Shown: positions 46,022 through 58,777 of the stretch, one piece after another
Layout of the letters: every line of letters begins with the position of its first letter
How positions within the stretch are numbered: position 1 is the stretch's first letter
DNA from: Saksenaea vasiformis B4078
Lineage: Eukaryota > Mucoromycota > Mucoromycetes > Mucorales > Saksenaeaceae
Direction of reading: 5' to 3'
DNA: 64,000 bases
Assembly: GCA_000697055.1 (NCBI GenBank)
Contig: JNDT01002242.1
Span: 148,655-212,654 of the forward strand
Notes under the pieces: model-generated
The model's input: the letters and a program-made list of their open reading frames with translations, nothing else
What the model was told of the DNA's origin: nothing
The model's database searches: none
Translations under genes and position numbers: made by a program

Positions 46022-49000
46022 TTTTCTGTACATTTTTCATTTCTTAATGCTTTGAAAACCTTTCACTTCGAGTCCCCCCAAAACCCAATCCATTCATTTT
46101 CTTTTTGTTAATCTCGTTCTTGTATGCGTTTTTTAATTTTCGTTTTTCTTCTTTCTGTATATGTCCTTTTTCTTCCTTTTTTTTTTTTTTTCTATGAGAA
46201 GTTTTCTTGTCGTATGGACCCGCCCACCAAACACCCTTCTTTCTTTTCTCTTTGTGTTATGTTATTTTCTTTTTATCTCTTTGTTGTTGTTTATAAAATG
46301 AACCCACATCCATTATGCCTCCATTAATATAAAAGAATGGATCATTGATATTACATGTATTGCGTATCTAATTGGACAGGCTGATCTCTTCTACTACTAC
46401 TACTACTATTATGTGTCTACGCGCGCGTAATCTGTATGGTACCACATAAGTTTTAGAAGCGAGAGGGATTGGTCCTTTCTCCCCACATTTTCATTTCCCA
46501 TGATTGGGTTTCCAGATGCAAGGCGGAATGCTAAACGGGAATACGATTCATATATATAACGCATATTTCGGATAAAAAGACCACCAATTGGCCGCTTCTC
46601 GCTCCTGACTCTCCGAATGGCTACGTCGATCGTGTTTTACCATTTATCATTTGTTAGCCGAACGCTAGAAACCAAAGCCGTGGGATGATTTTGTACTATC
46701 TGGGTTTTAGGGTGTAACGTGTCTTGTGCCCAAGGGAAAATCCTTTCTCATCGACAGGGTGATACTAAAAAAAAGTTCTGCTGGCCCCTCCGTAAAACAA
46801 TAGCAAACTTTATTATTTTTCTTTGCATGGTCAATCCCTTGTCCTATATTTACAAAGCTGGTCTTACTGCGTATATTTTGGATGTCCATCCTAGGAAATG
46901 CCGACTTGGTTGTGGCAGAGAAAAACTCAGAATTGATCGACCAAACTCCCCGTGGCACACTAGCCATTGCTATCGTTATTTGGTTTAACTGTTGATTTTC
47001 CTTTCTTCCGAACCTTCTGTAGGGTCAACCATCGAAGCAATTCAGGTAGCACCATGAATCCAATCATGCCGTTTTTACCCGTGGCAAAAAGTAACACTAT
47101 TGTTGTCTCATCTGTTTATCGATAAAGGAAGGGATAGTTATCAAAATTGTTCATTTACAGCCACCCCGCTTCAAATTTCAATTGCTGCACCTCGCAGCGG
47201 GGCACAGTGCTCTTTATTTTTCATCATCCAATTCGACTAACGTTATGCCCGCTACCCCGAGAATCAACATGTAGAGATACAAGGAAACGCCATTGCGTCG
47301 CAGGGGCGAAAAAACAGCCAGGAGAGTCGATTATGACTAAACAGGGCTTGTCATTGCCACACGGTCATGGCTCGGTCGAACAAGTACATGCCTCGTTTTG
47401 TGGCCGTGGACGCTCTAGATCCTCTGCGGGGGACTATCTCGCTATTCACCCAAATTTAGCTGACTCAAACTCATCTCCGCAATCCATTGTCTTACTCATT
47501 CAAAGTCCTCCTCCGCCAATTCTGATGTTGCAGTGTAACAAAAATAGAATTCGTAGTTGCCTAGAAACCTTTGCGGAAAATGATAATTCACATGTCGCTT
47601 TTACGGAAAAGATGTTGCACAACCTCGCTAAATGCGATCGTCATATAACACGTCAGCTTTTGCATGCCCTTTTTACACGCCTGAACATTTTCTGCAAGCC
47701 ATTAACTTTATTACAAAGATGAGAAGGTCATACTGATGATATGCACCGCCCCTCTCGGGAGCATAGCCATGCGTCGCTTGCTGTGGACGTCAATAAACCA
47801 AGTAAAACTGATATTTTACGTAAGAAAAGTGGCTCCTAAGCGTACTTGCATTAGGTACACCGACCGGCTGGATTACGTGGCGTGAACAAGCATCCATCCC
47901 GGTTACGCGCGACCCAGCATTAAAGATTAGTCTGACAATTGCTTACCCGTGATCATCAGCAACTGCTTAACTCAGGAAGGTATGTGTAACGAAGCAGGAT
48001 TAGATCACTGGTGTCAAAGAGTTCACGGTGCGTAAAATGATCACCGTAGCCTAAACACAGCTTCTCCGCCTTGAGCATACCTTTTACACGAACATGGAAA
48101 TAAACCAACATGTATCCAATTCCCAATCACAGAACAAATTGTTTCCTTTAACGATATATGGTGCGTCAAGGTTCAAGAAAAGTGTACGCGTTATTAAGAA
48201 GACGAAAAGAAGGAAGTAAAACGCAAAGGTCACATGTAATAATAGAAGAAAGATATCCATGCAAGGTACACAATGAAAAATCAATATAAATATTGCATTG
48301 AGTATCTCACCAGCACAAAATTCCTTGCACTGTCATGTCCATATAGTTGTACCGATGGCGTGAGTACGGCCCTACGACAAAATCGGACTTGCAAAACCTA
48401 AAAGCACCCATCTGTTGCAAATCCTGTACCGAACCAAGAGATAGTTGGAGCTCCTTAACTCCTCAGCTCGAGCAGGGAAAATATGTGCGACGTCGAGGCG
48501 ACAAGGTTCTATTAACAAGAAAGATGTAATATGCACCCGCGGCTGCGCTCTACGCGGTTAATAGCGACATCTTGGAAACCGCTTTAATTACTATTATTTG
48601 CGAATCACATTTACTCCGTGATCCTCTTGATCGGAACAAGCGGCGTCAATTCTGCACCATTCTGTTACGAACGTTGCCCTTTTCTTTTTCTATTATGTAT
48701 TTTAAGTCATGTTTCGCACTCAACCACAGAAAATTGATCTTCCGGCAACGAACCACAAAGAGATCGCCCGCAACTGCCGGTATTGACACTATGATCTCAG
48801 TGGTTCATGTATGTCACTTGTTTTTTCCTTGAAAAAAAAAGAAGAAGAAAAGAAAAGGCTGTGGCCAATAGTCTTCACGTGGAACAACTTCCTATTTCAC
48901 GCTAAGGAAAAGATCCAAGTCCAAGTATTGTAGTTGTCGATCGGTTGTAAACATCAATCGAAAGATCATAATATTCATTTTAAGAAAATACTAATTTCGA

Positions 49001-49049
49001 GCGGGCACAGAAGCCTAGTATCGTTCTAAAGTCGTCCTTTGTTTTATTT
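46022..49049. other. Intergenic region with weak open frames
   Basis: A CTA trinucleotide run lies near 46390-46410. The longest open frame (47147-47722, plus strand) has no recognised motif and a start embedded in AT-rich sequence; it is not called as a gene. The remainder is AT-rich without RNA genes that I can see. Confidence 0.45.
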
Positions 49050-50501
49050 TTAGGTTAATACCGACCCTTCACGTATGGCTCGGCGAATTCGATCAGCCAT
49101 CATCCGGTCCTTGCGTCCGATCAACGAGGTGGTTTTCCCTGTACGGCCTGCACGCGCTGTACGGCCTACTCGGTGGAGATAGTCTACAACGGATGTTGGA
49201 AAGTCAAACAGAACCACATGGTCGACGAACGTGGTATCAATACCGCGTGACGCGATATCGGTGCTGATAAGCACATCCACTTCCGTCTGGAACTTGGACA
49301 GCGCCTCTTCACGACTCATGCTGGCGTCTTTGTACAATGCCAAGCAGGGGATTTCTTTCGACTGCAACCAGTTGTGCAACAACTCGACCGACTTTTTCGT
49401 GTTGCAGAACACAAACGTTTTGTCATCCTTGATGTTCTTCTTCAGTACTTCTAATAAGGCCATTTGTCGGTTGCCGGCAAACCGCTGAAGATCTACAAAC
49501 GATTGCTTCAAGTTGGGCAAAGCGCGGTGGAGCGACGGCGTCGTGATTTTCACCAATTTCGGAAACAGCTGGTCCAGCACCGTACAGACGGAGCGTGGCA
49601 ACGTTGCTGACACAATCACAACCTTGCTGCTTCCAGACTTGCGCAGGATGGCTTTGCAGTCCTCACCCCAGCCAGCATCAAACAGCGAATCGGCCTCGTC
49701 CATGACCACCATGCGTCCGTCCGCCATAGAGATTGTATTTGATTCAAGAAGACTTCGCAACGTCGTTGGCGTGGTGACCAGCACGTCAACAGGCCCATCA
49801 GCGAGCCTCTTTACTAATACATGTCGCGGTGTCCGACTCGTCACATCCAATGCACGAAACTTGGCAACATGGGCTAGCGACTTTGATGTTTTGATGACCT
49901 GACTAACTAATTCACGTGTCGGCACAAGTACAATGGCACGTGGGTGATCCAGTCGTCGTCGCGCCTTTCCCGCTTCTTCCTCCTTTTTCAGCTGATGGAT
50001 CATCGGCAGCAAGTACGCCAGCGTCTTGCCTGATCCCGTCTCGGCCGCAACGAGTACATGTTGGTTCTTCGTGTCTAAAAGTTTGGGTATCGCCAACGCT
50101 TGAATCTCTGTCGGCCGAGCATCCTCCGGCAGGATCGATCGTCCAGCGTCGACCGCCTTGGGTGTCAGTCTGAGATCGTCAAAAGTCTGCTTCGATAAAA
50201 ACTGGCTGAGTTCCTTGACCTTGGGAGCCGAAGGCTCGATCTCTTCCAATCGTCGCTTGACAGGTACATAAGGTCCTTCGCCCTTAGGTCGATTCCGCTT
50301 TAATTGCTCCCGCAGCATATTACGTCGTTGTTTGCCTGTCAATCCATCAGGTTTCAGATGTTTTGTCAATGTCGATATGTTTGGTTTGCGCATTTGCGCT
50401 CGTTTTGAATTCGCCACCGATGACGACGTAAATGCTCGAATGCTGCTCTTTATGCATGGCCCATAAACGAGCTGTCTGCTCACAGTAAACAAAGCAAACA
50501 T
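49050..50501 (-). CDS. Mitochondrial DEAD-box RNA helicase (Mrh4/DDX28-like)
   Basis: An ATP-dependent RNA helicase, probably acting in mitochondrial ribosome assembly. 483 residues, no intron. The N-terminus MFALFTVSRQL with following Arg/Ser/Thr-rich residues (IRAFTSSSVANSKRAQMRK) fits a mitochondrial presequence. Helicase motifs in order: PTEIQALAIP (Q region), AAETGSGKT (I), PTRELV (Ia), TTPTTLRSL (Ib), DEAD (II), SATLP (III), FVFCNTKKS (IV), STDIASRGID (V), HRVGRTARAGR (VI). The ATG at 50501 is preferred over one 57 nt upstream because it starts the presequence directly. The basic linker around residues 50-85 (TGKQRRNMLREQLKRNRP) resembles Mrh4. Assignment to Mrh4 rather than another mitochondrial DEAD-box protein is likely but not certain. 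Confidence 0.9.
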   Translation of the reverse strand: MFALFTVSRQLVYGPCIKSSIRAFTSSSVANSKRAQMRKPNISTLTKHLKPDGLTGKQRRNMLREQLKRNRPKGEGPYVPVKRRLEEIEPSAPKVKELSQFLSKQTFDDLRLTPKAVDAGRSILPEDARPTEIQALAIPKLLDTKNQHVLVAAETGSGKTLAYLLPMIHQLKKEEEAGKARRRLDHPRAIVLVPTRELVSQVIKTSKSLAHVAKFRALDVTSRTPRHVLVKRLADGPVDVLVTTPTTLRSLLESNTISMADGRMVVMDEADSLFDAGWGEDCKAILRKSGSSKVVIVSATLPRSVCTVLDQLFPKLVKITTPSLHRALPNLKQSFVDLQRFAGNRQMALLEVLKKNIKDDKTFVFCNTKKSVELLHNWLQSKEIPCLALYKDASMSREEALSKFQTEVDVLISTDIASRGIDTTFVDHVVLFDFPTSVVDYLHRVGRTARAGRTGKTTSLIGRKDRMMADRIRRAIREGSVLT

Positions 50502-50939
50502 GTATGGTAATAGACAAAAGAGGAAGCTGCCTTCGAAATAGTTGTAACAAAGCCACAACTACTCAGCGGAGGTGGTTTGTGGGACTATGGTGCACCGCAA
50601 AAATTGAGACGCTGAAAGGTACGAGGTCCCTATCCTCGACTGGTTATCCACAGTGCTCAAAAGGGCATACGCTACACCATGCTATCTACAATGACATATA
50701 ACATTGCACTACAGGATAGCAACTATTTATATTACATGTGACATTTTCAGGACGTGATCCAATATCGGCTAGGAAAGATCAATAATGATTTGCCGACTAA
50801 TCGTAACTTCCTGTAGCGCAGAAAGGAGCTGACACCACCATTTCTCAAAATACAGTCTTTCTGGGTGTCAAGTCCCGGAATGGATAGGCATCGCGATGTA
50901 ATTAGGAGCGATCGATCAAAATTAAAAATTTACTGGATG
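50502..50939. other. Intergenic region upstream of the DEAD-box gene
   Basis: Promoter side of the helicase gene. No coding signal was seen. Confidence 0.4.
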
Positions 50940-51660
50940 TTGAGTGTGCCTTTGCATCAAATAAATGTTACGTTACGTGCATGTCGAATAAATTTTGCGC
51001 TGGAAAATTATGCGTCTTTGTGCTGGGAAGTAAGTTGTTTTGCGTTAATCCAAGGAATAGTTCGCACCTGGATAGCCAGAATCTTGCATTGTGGGTACTC
51101 CAGTGATGGGTTCCCAGGATCCCATCGGAAGCAGAAAAATGTCTCACGATAAGGACAAGTTCCACCCAAAAGTAATCCGTATTTAAAGCAACGGATGAAT
51201 TCTTTTTTTTTCTTTGGTTCTGTTTTCTCTATTACATCACCGGTACGTATTGGAATTGACTATACATACGGGATTCCTCACGTCTTTCTGTCTATTGTTC
51301 AGACTCCTGGTCATTAAACTCACAAAGCCGGCCATAAGCCGTGCCGATACAATCTCGCCGCCCCACCTGTTAAGGTGCGGGGCAGGACCGCTGTCGAATG
51401 GCAGAAGTGCCCTTCGCGGGTAAGTAAAAAGACATCAAAACATCTTTCATTTACCAACCGTGAATGCCGTTTTGTGCTGCTCCACTAAATTATGCGTCCA
51501 TTGAGGGCCAAATTGATGTAAATAAACGTATGATGTTGTTGCCAATTCATTAACTAGTGACCGTACGTTTGATTTCCTCCTTAGCGCAAACTTGGCTCTT
51601 GATGGGCGCGTAATCTATTAAGAGTAGCGTAAAATAGTGTTCAATAAACAGTACCTCCAC
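50940..51660 (-). mobile_element. Non-autonomous Tc1/mariner-like element remnant, second copy
   Basis: The reverse complement of this segment aligns with 37678-38450. The outer end on the right is GTGTTCAATAAACAGTA (51641-51657) and the inner landmark GGTTCTGTTTTCTCTATTAC lies near 51217-51236. ATAAATTTTGCGCTGG at 50989-51004 marks the sub-terminal zone of the other end. It carries no transposase frame. Confidence 0.5.
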
Positions 51661-52307
51661 GGGATCGAGGAGACCGATCTTATTTTTTCATGTATGAAGT
51701 ATCTATTTTCAGTAGCACGAGTCTATTCTGCAAGAAAAAGAAAAGGAGGGAATATAGATGTAATGGAAAAGAAAGATCGTCGATATAACAGAAGAAAGCT
51801 GTGCCTCCGTGGGATGGGAGTTTATAGTGATTTGGGCAGACGATCCCCCGCTCTCACGCAGAAATCTTGATTTGTAAGTGTAGCTGTGTAGCCTTAAAGG
51901 TAGAAATGATATTTAGCGACCTGTTTTCTGGATTCATCGGACTCTTCCTCCTTTTAAGGGACTGACAGTAAAAAAGAGAAGAGTTTGAGGAAGGAGGCAC
52001 CGTGCGGCACAAAAACAAAAAGGGCGGTCGATCGAATTTGTCCTCAAACTCCCCCTTGAAAGATTTCGCCCCTAATCAACAACGCCAGAATAGCTGTCAT
52101 CATGTCCCAGTGAAGGTTTGGTCAAAAGTTCCTATTCTATCCATTGTATCGGTTAAACAATTACTGACTTGTCATCAATGTAACGACGTGAAAATGTCTA
52201 ATTCAAGCATAACAAAGTGTGACAGTAGTTTAGATAGGGAATAAACGTTTTTCTGCTGTTGTTCCTTCCGTTTGAATAATCTTTTATTCTTTCCCTTCCC
52301 ACACAAT
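51661..52307. other. Intergenic region
   Basis: 3' side of Rpt1. Weak open frames on the plus strand (51637-51870, 52002-52244) lack any family feature and are not called. Confidence 0.45.
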
Positions 52308-54086
<1,779 letters not shown>

Positions 54087-56372
54087 AATGAGTGGTGATG
54101 TGTGTGATCGATGTTCTGGCAGAAAGCCTTAACGCTCGAATTCAGGTTACGTGTTCAAGATGTCATCATTCGTGACCGTTCGACTGGACGGTGTTTCAAA
54201 AAAGAGCTCGAGTCAAATTTTGGTGCATCTTGATGAACAAGGGACACTTTTATCGCCTGAAACCTTTTGGCCGAATGCTCCTCATGGCTTTCAAACCTTT
54301 GCAAGAAAGTATAGCTTAATTATTCTGGAACTTTTCCATAGTGTGAAGTTCGTTGTAGTGTTTTGCATTTATTGAACTGGAGCAGCGGATGTGACATGCA
54401 TATAAACGGTTACTATCGGCAGCTATTACGCCTTGGAAGTTGTGTGCAAATGGCTTTCCACAATAAGTTGAAGAACTTTGAGAATGAGATTGAAACGCTG
54501 AAGAAGCAACATACGTTTATATTCGTTGACGAAAAGTCATTTATGCTCTCACAACAATTACTTCTCATATAATGCTCGAAAAATTCGACTTCTGAGAGTT
54601 CTCAACCCACTGCAATCAAAGTAGAAAAGATTAAGTAGCAGGATACGCACGTAATGGAATGACTGAAAAGCGCACATACCCTATATATCGCTTAGGAAGT
54701 GGGAAGGTTCTTTCCAAAGTAGATATTGAGATGGGCATGAGTGCATCAGTCTTAGCGAAATAGCTTGATATTTCATTCATGTAGCGCAAGGTAGGCTAGA
54801 GAGTACGATAGCCATCCGGATAGCATCTTTGGGAGTCATGAAAGGCGTGTTCAACAAATATACCCTGATTCTGAACATTAATACCATCGTCAACTTACAT
54901 TGATGCTAATCCTTCTTCTGCTATCGTCGAAGTTATCGTTTTCTGAGGCCTTTCAAGCATTTTCAATATTCTTATAGCATTGTTTATAACTTAATGAGCA
55001 CAGAGTAGTTCCCTGCTGGTTTATATCAACCATCCAGAAGAGCCACAGGACATGTCAATCATAGGAACCAATTGTCAGCCTCTCACGTATCGATTCTGCT
55101 TGTCAGAATTTAACACAGAGTGAGACGCATGCCGCTGCTATAGTCACCGGACTTACGGCCACCAATACCTTCAACGCTCTGGTAATGTCAATATCCGTAG
55201 AGGTCAGTCTGCCGATCCAGAACGTGGAACCCTGTACTCTGAATTTCTTATTGAAGCATTATTTCATGGAAAGCGTCAAAATACTGCTTGACAAAGCATT
55301 ATGGGATGACGCTTTCAAACTTGCCAATGATTTTTCTGCTGATTTTATCGATCCATCTTTCCGGTTGTACCAAGTTCGCCAAATCAGGTCAACATTTCAC
55401 GAGCACTAATTTAATCGTCGGGCGCAGAGACTCAGCCCATTTTCTTCTAGGCTTTCCTTGGTCCAATGCGTGGCTTCTCTGCATATCTGAAGTCTTAGGG
55501 TGATTATGCAAATCATTCGACGTCTATAGGTATACAAGAGTAGGAAAGCAATTCAAACGATCGGACCGCATAAGATCATTCACCAAAAGTAGATTTACCA
55601 GGTTTTTCGTATTACTCTTAACTATTGCTGACCGTTTAGCGTCGGTTCGAAAATAAATTTTACGTTGGGTGCTGTACCCTTTTGCGTGGGAAGCAGGCCT
55701 TTACCCATCAACCCAAAGCACATCATACTGGTGTAGAATTGGTTCATACTTCTGATTTATTGGTTTCGGTGCCGAACCACAACATTTGTTTTTCGCGTAA
55801 TACGCATCCAGGATAACTCATGTCCTTTTATCTGTCGCTCAGTTCGCAAGACCTCCGTCCCGAATCATCTTGGCTGTGGGATGACTACTTCTTCTAAAAA
55901 CTGACCCAGCTTCGCTTCGGTGGTAACCATCCTTATACCGGATGTCCTCACAAAATTTTTATTTTTAACACCATACTGTTAGGACAATCGCCTTTTTTAC
56001 GCGTTAAAGACAGATAAGTGTAGCTTAAATAACTTGTGGTTGTAGAGGCACGCTGTCTTTGTATGTCCTTTGCTTTGGTGCAGTTCTCGGACATACCATT
56101 TTTGTGTATCCGAGACTGGATGACGGGACTTGACACAATAACGATTAAAAAGGAAAAGAGCGACTTAAAAAGACGCGCTTGTACATGCTTCCGTTTTTAA
56201 ACGTGATTTTGCTGTATGAAACAATGGACGATAGTGTCGACCTTTATTCTTTCTTTCTATACTTTGCAAATGGAATGCTTTAACAAAAGGATGAAGGAAT
56301 TGATCATCCTTTTTTTTGTCGTTATATCACACATAAAGAAAAAGAAATGAAAGGAGCCTCATCCAGAGATAT
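54087..56372. other. Region with weak gene-like fragments, no firm gene
   Basis: An ATG at 54160 opens a frame of about 70 codons (MSSFVTVRLDGVSKKSS) divergent from RPT1, but I found no convincing continuation. Another fragment at 55185-55409 contains DKALWDDAFKLANDFSADF and could be decayed coding sequence. Around 55640-55740 lies a diverged segment of the Tc1/mariner-like repeat (AATAAATTTTACGTTGGG). None is strong enough to call. Confidence 0.35.
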
Positions 56373-57032
56373 TTACATTGAGGCAACCATCAGGTTGTTG
56401 GCACGTTGAGGATACTGATTGTACCATACCACGTCTGTATGGCATGTAGATATCTCGCTTGTCTTTTTCTTTTTTTTGTGTAATGCTGTCCATATCCGAC
56501 GAATCCAATGATGGCGGGTTTCTTGTTCATCTTCGTGTTCTTTCTGGAAAACGCGTTGTCGGAAGTTACTTAATCGCCTGGCTAACGTGCTCTTTTTCTT
56601 TTGGGCGGTCGATGACGGCACAGAAAAGGAACGCTGTTCACTGGATGTGCTGGATTGCCGCATGCTTCGTGGGGCTAGTCGTGAGGCAATGGACGTTGGT
56701 GTCGGAGGCCGAGAGGACGAATAAGATGAAAAACTGACAATCGAGGCTGAAGGAGATCCGGCAGAAGGAAGACGGACTTGTTCAGCTGTGGGAAGGAACA
56801 TCGAGTCGTTATGATATGGAAATGACAGTAGTCGAGGGGATTCCATTACAAAGTCTTTGCTAGATGACCGTCGTCTATGACGACGAGTATAGAGTGGAGG
56901 TCGAGATTCGCAGCAATACCGTGTCAAGAGCATCATAGGAGGCTCTGCTTCTTCAATTCGCGACACATTCTCTTCGGTCAATGGTAACACCTTTGGTCGA
57001 TTACAGGATGTGAAATAGACACGGTGGGCCAT
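56373..57032 (-). CDS. Uncharacterised Ser/Arg-rich protein
   Basis: 219 residues from the ATG at 57032 (MAHRVYFTSCNRPKVLPL), in one exon. The N-terminal 40 residues look ordered (LTEENVSRIEEAEPPMMLL). A basic patch follows (TRRHRRRSSSKDF), then long Ser/Pro-rich low-complexity sequence (SIVSFSSYSSSRPPTPTS), basic helices (KKKSTLARRLSNFRQRVFQ) and the tail YNQYPQRANNLMVASM. The frame is open for another 21 codons upstream, but that part is Pro/Ser-rich leader. There is no membrane segment. Phosphorylation-prone disordered regions suggest a regulatory protein, but the family was not recognised. Confidence 0.6.
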   Translation of the reverse strand: MAHRVYFTSCNRPKVLPLTEENVSRIEEAEPPMMLLTRYCCESRPPLYTRRHRRRSSSKDFVMESPRLLSFPYHNDSMFLPTAEQVRLPSAGSPSASIVSFSSYSSSRPPTPTSIASRLAPRSMRQSSTSSEQRSFSVPSSTAQKKKSTLARRLSNFRQRVFQKEHEDEQETRHHWIRRIWTALHKKKKKTSEISTCHTDVVWYNQYPQRANNLMVASM

Positions 57033-58777
57033 CGGGTCTGAGATGGGAAGGAAAGAAGGAGAGGGGAACGGGAAGGAGGGAAGCATAAATGGCAATCTTT
57101 TTATATACCAGGTCGGGACGACCCGTCGATCTCGGTTCTGAGTTCATTCTCATTTCCGGATAAGAAAAAAAGAGGTGACCTATTTGCTTTCAAGGTTATA
57201 TTGGTGTCCCTTCTTTTTTCACTAGTACCTGGCACGTCAGTTCACTATCTGACATGACAAACAAAACCACGTGGAATAGTCCATAGCGTCTACTTATCAA
57301 CTTCTCTTACCATCTGCCGGTAGGTGGCACTGGCCATCCTGACCTCTCAGACGAAAAAAAAAAAAAACCGTATTCTAACTCAGAGTGAAACGTGGTGCAG
57401 CGGACAATAAGAGGGGCCGGTAAACTTGGTTATCTTTCGCGATCGATTCCCCCACCCTCTTGTATTCCCGTTGCTTCAAACAGTGGAACATCTGAACTTC
57501 CGCCTCTGTCCATGTCGCGTTGTAGGTCCGTGCACGTTGGCTGCCTGTGTCCCACACACACTTGGCGCGGACCCTTAGGTCGAGACCAAAGCGCCCTTTT
57601 TTTTCACCGTAACAAAATTCACACGGCCTATTGAAATAATGCAAATGAGTCAATTCGAAGTGGCGTGCTTGTTAAGATACAGCAGAGTAAAACGCCACAA
57701 GAGTTTTAAGTTTAGTTCATCAACAATCATACCATATTACAGAAAATAGGTTGCTTTATTTTTGGCGTGCGACCATCAATCGAATAGCATGATGTGGGCT
57801 TGAGCAGGTCATCAATTATCCATATATTTTCGTCCAACCGTAAAAAAGACGATCCATTACTCTCATTGTTGTACTGAAACAGAAACTTCCCCCACCTGGT
57901 TCACGTCCAAATCAAGCAAATTGAACAGAAGCTTTCTGTACGCGCGTAACTTGTAACACTGCTTGACTTACTCGGATTGGAGCCGAAAACAAACAAACGA
58001 AGAAAGAAAGGAAGAGAAAGAAAAAAAAAGGAAACACAAATATCACCGTTTAACATGGTTACTGTAGGAGATATCAGCTATTCCTCACATAACAATTAGG
58101 GAACGGAAAGAGAAAGGAGAAACATGTATTTCACGTGGCTATATTCATACTTCTTTCAATCTACCTTTCATCGAACGATTTTTGTGTTTCACACATCTCA
58201 TAGAGAGTGAATGTATAGATAGATATGATTTTCGTCATATGATCCCACTCATCATCAGTTTCCTGCAAACTTTGAAAATCATTATATGAAAGAAGAACAG
58301 CAAAGCTAACCTTCCCTTTTTTTCTTTTTTTTTCTGATCATCATCGGTGTCCTGCTTAGTGAGCTTAAAACAGATACGACTTTCTGGATTAAACGGACTT
58401 TTTTTTTTAGGGTTGAATGCTGACCGATGGGCGGGAATTGTAAAGCACGTGAAGCGGATGTCTTGGGGATCGCCCACCGGTCATCAAAGGCACTCAGTTC
58501 TCTTGTCTTGCCAAATATAGACTTACATCTAAGGAACACAGGAAACGAGCCTTCGATTATTGATAACAGCATGAGCATAGCTCTTTTCAAGATGAAAGAA
58601 AAGAAGAATAAAGTCATCTATCGAAAATGACTTGTTTTAGGTATATCGTCACATGCCAAGTTGAAAGCTACGGCATTGGCTGAACGTGCGTTTACCCCAC
58701 TCATTTTTCTATGCACCTTTTTTTTTTTTAGTAACAGCTTGGTTCTTTTCATTCTATCTTTTTTTTCAAAAGACGTG
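57033..58777. other. Intergenic region with one unresolved coding candidate
   Basis: Mostly AT-rich. On the minus strand between about 58235 and 58617 two overlapping frames contain protein-like stretches (KSIFGKTRELSAFDDRWAI, and FNPESRICFKLTKQDTDDD) with poly-A tracts between them. I could not build a gene model linking them, so no gene is called. Confidence 0.35.

Noticed and set aside
46124..46327. Short hydrophobic plus-strand frame that looks like a signal or membrane peptide
   Set aside because: It is generated by T-rich 3'-UTR sequence after the 45800 gene; hydrophobicity comes from poly-T.
47147..47722. 191-codon plus-strand frame as a gene
   Set aside because: No recognisable motif, unremarkable composition, unclear start and promoter, and no splice partners; best treated as a chance frame.
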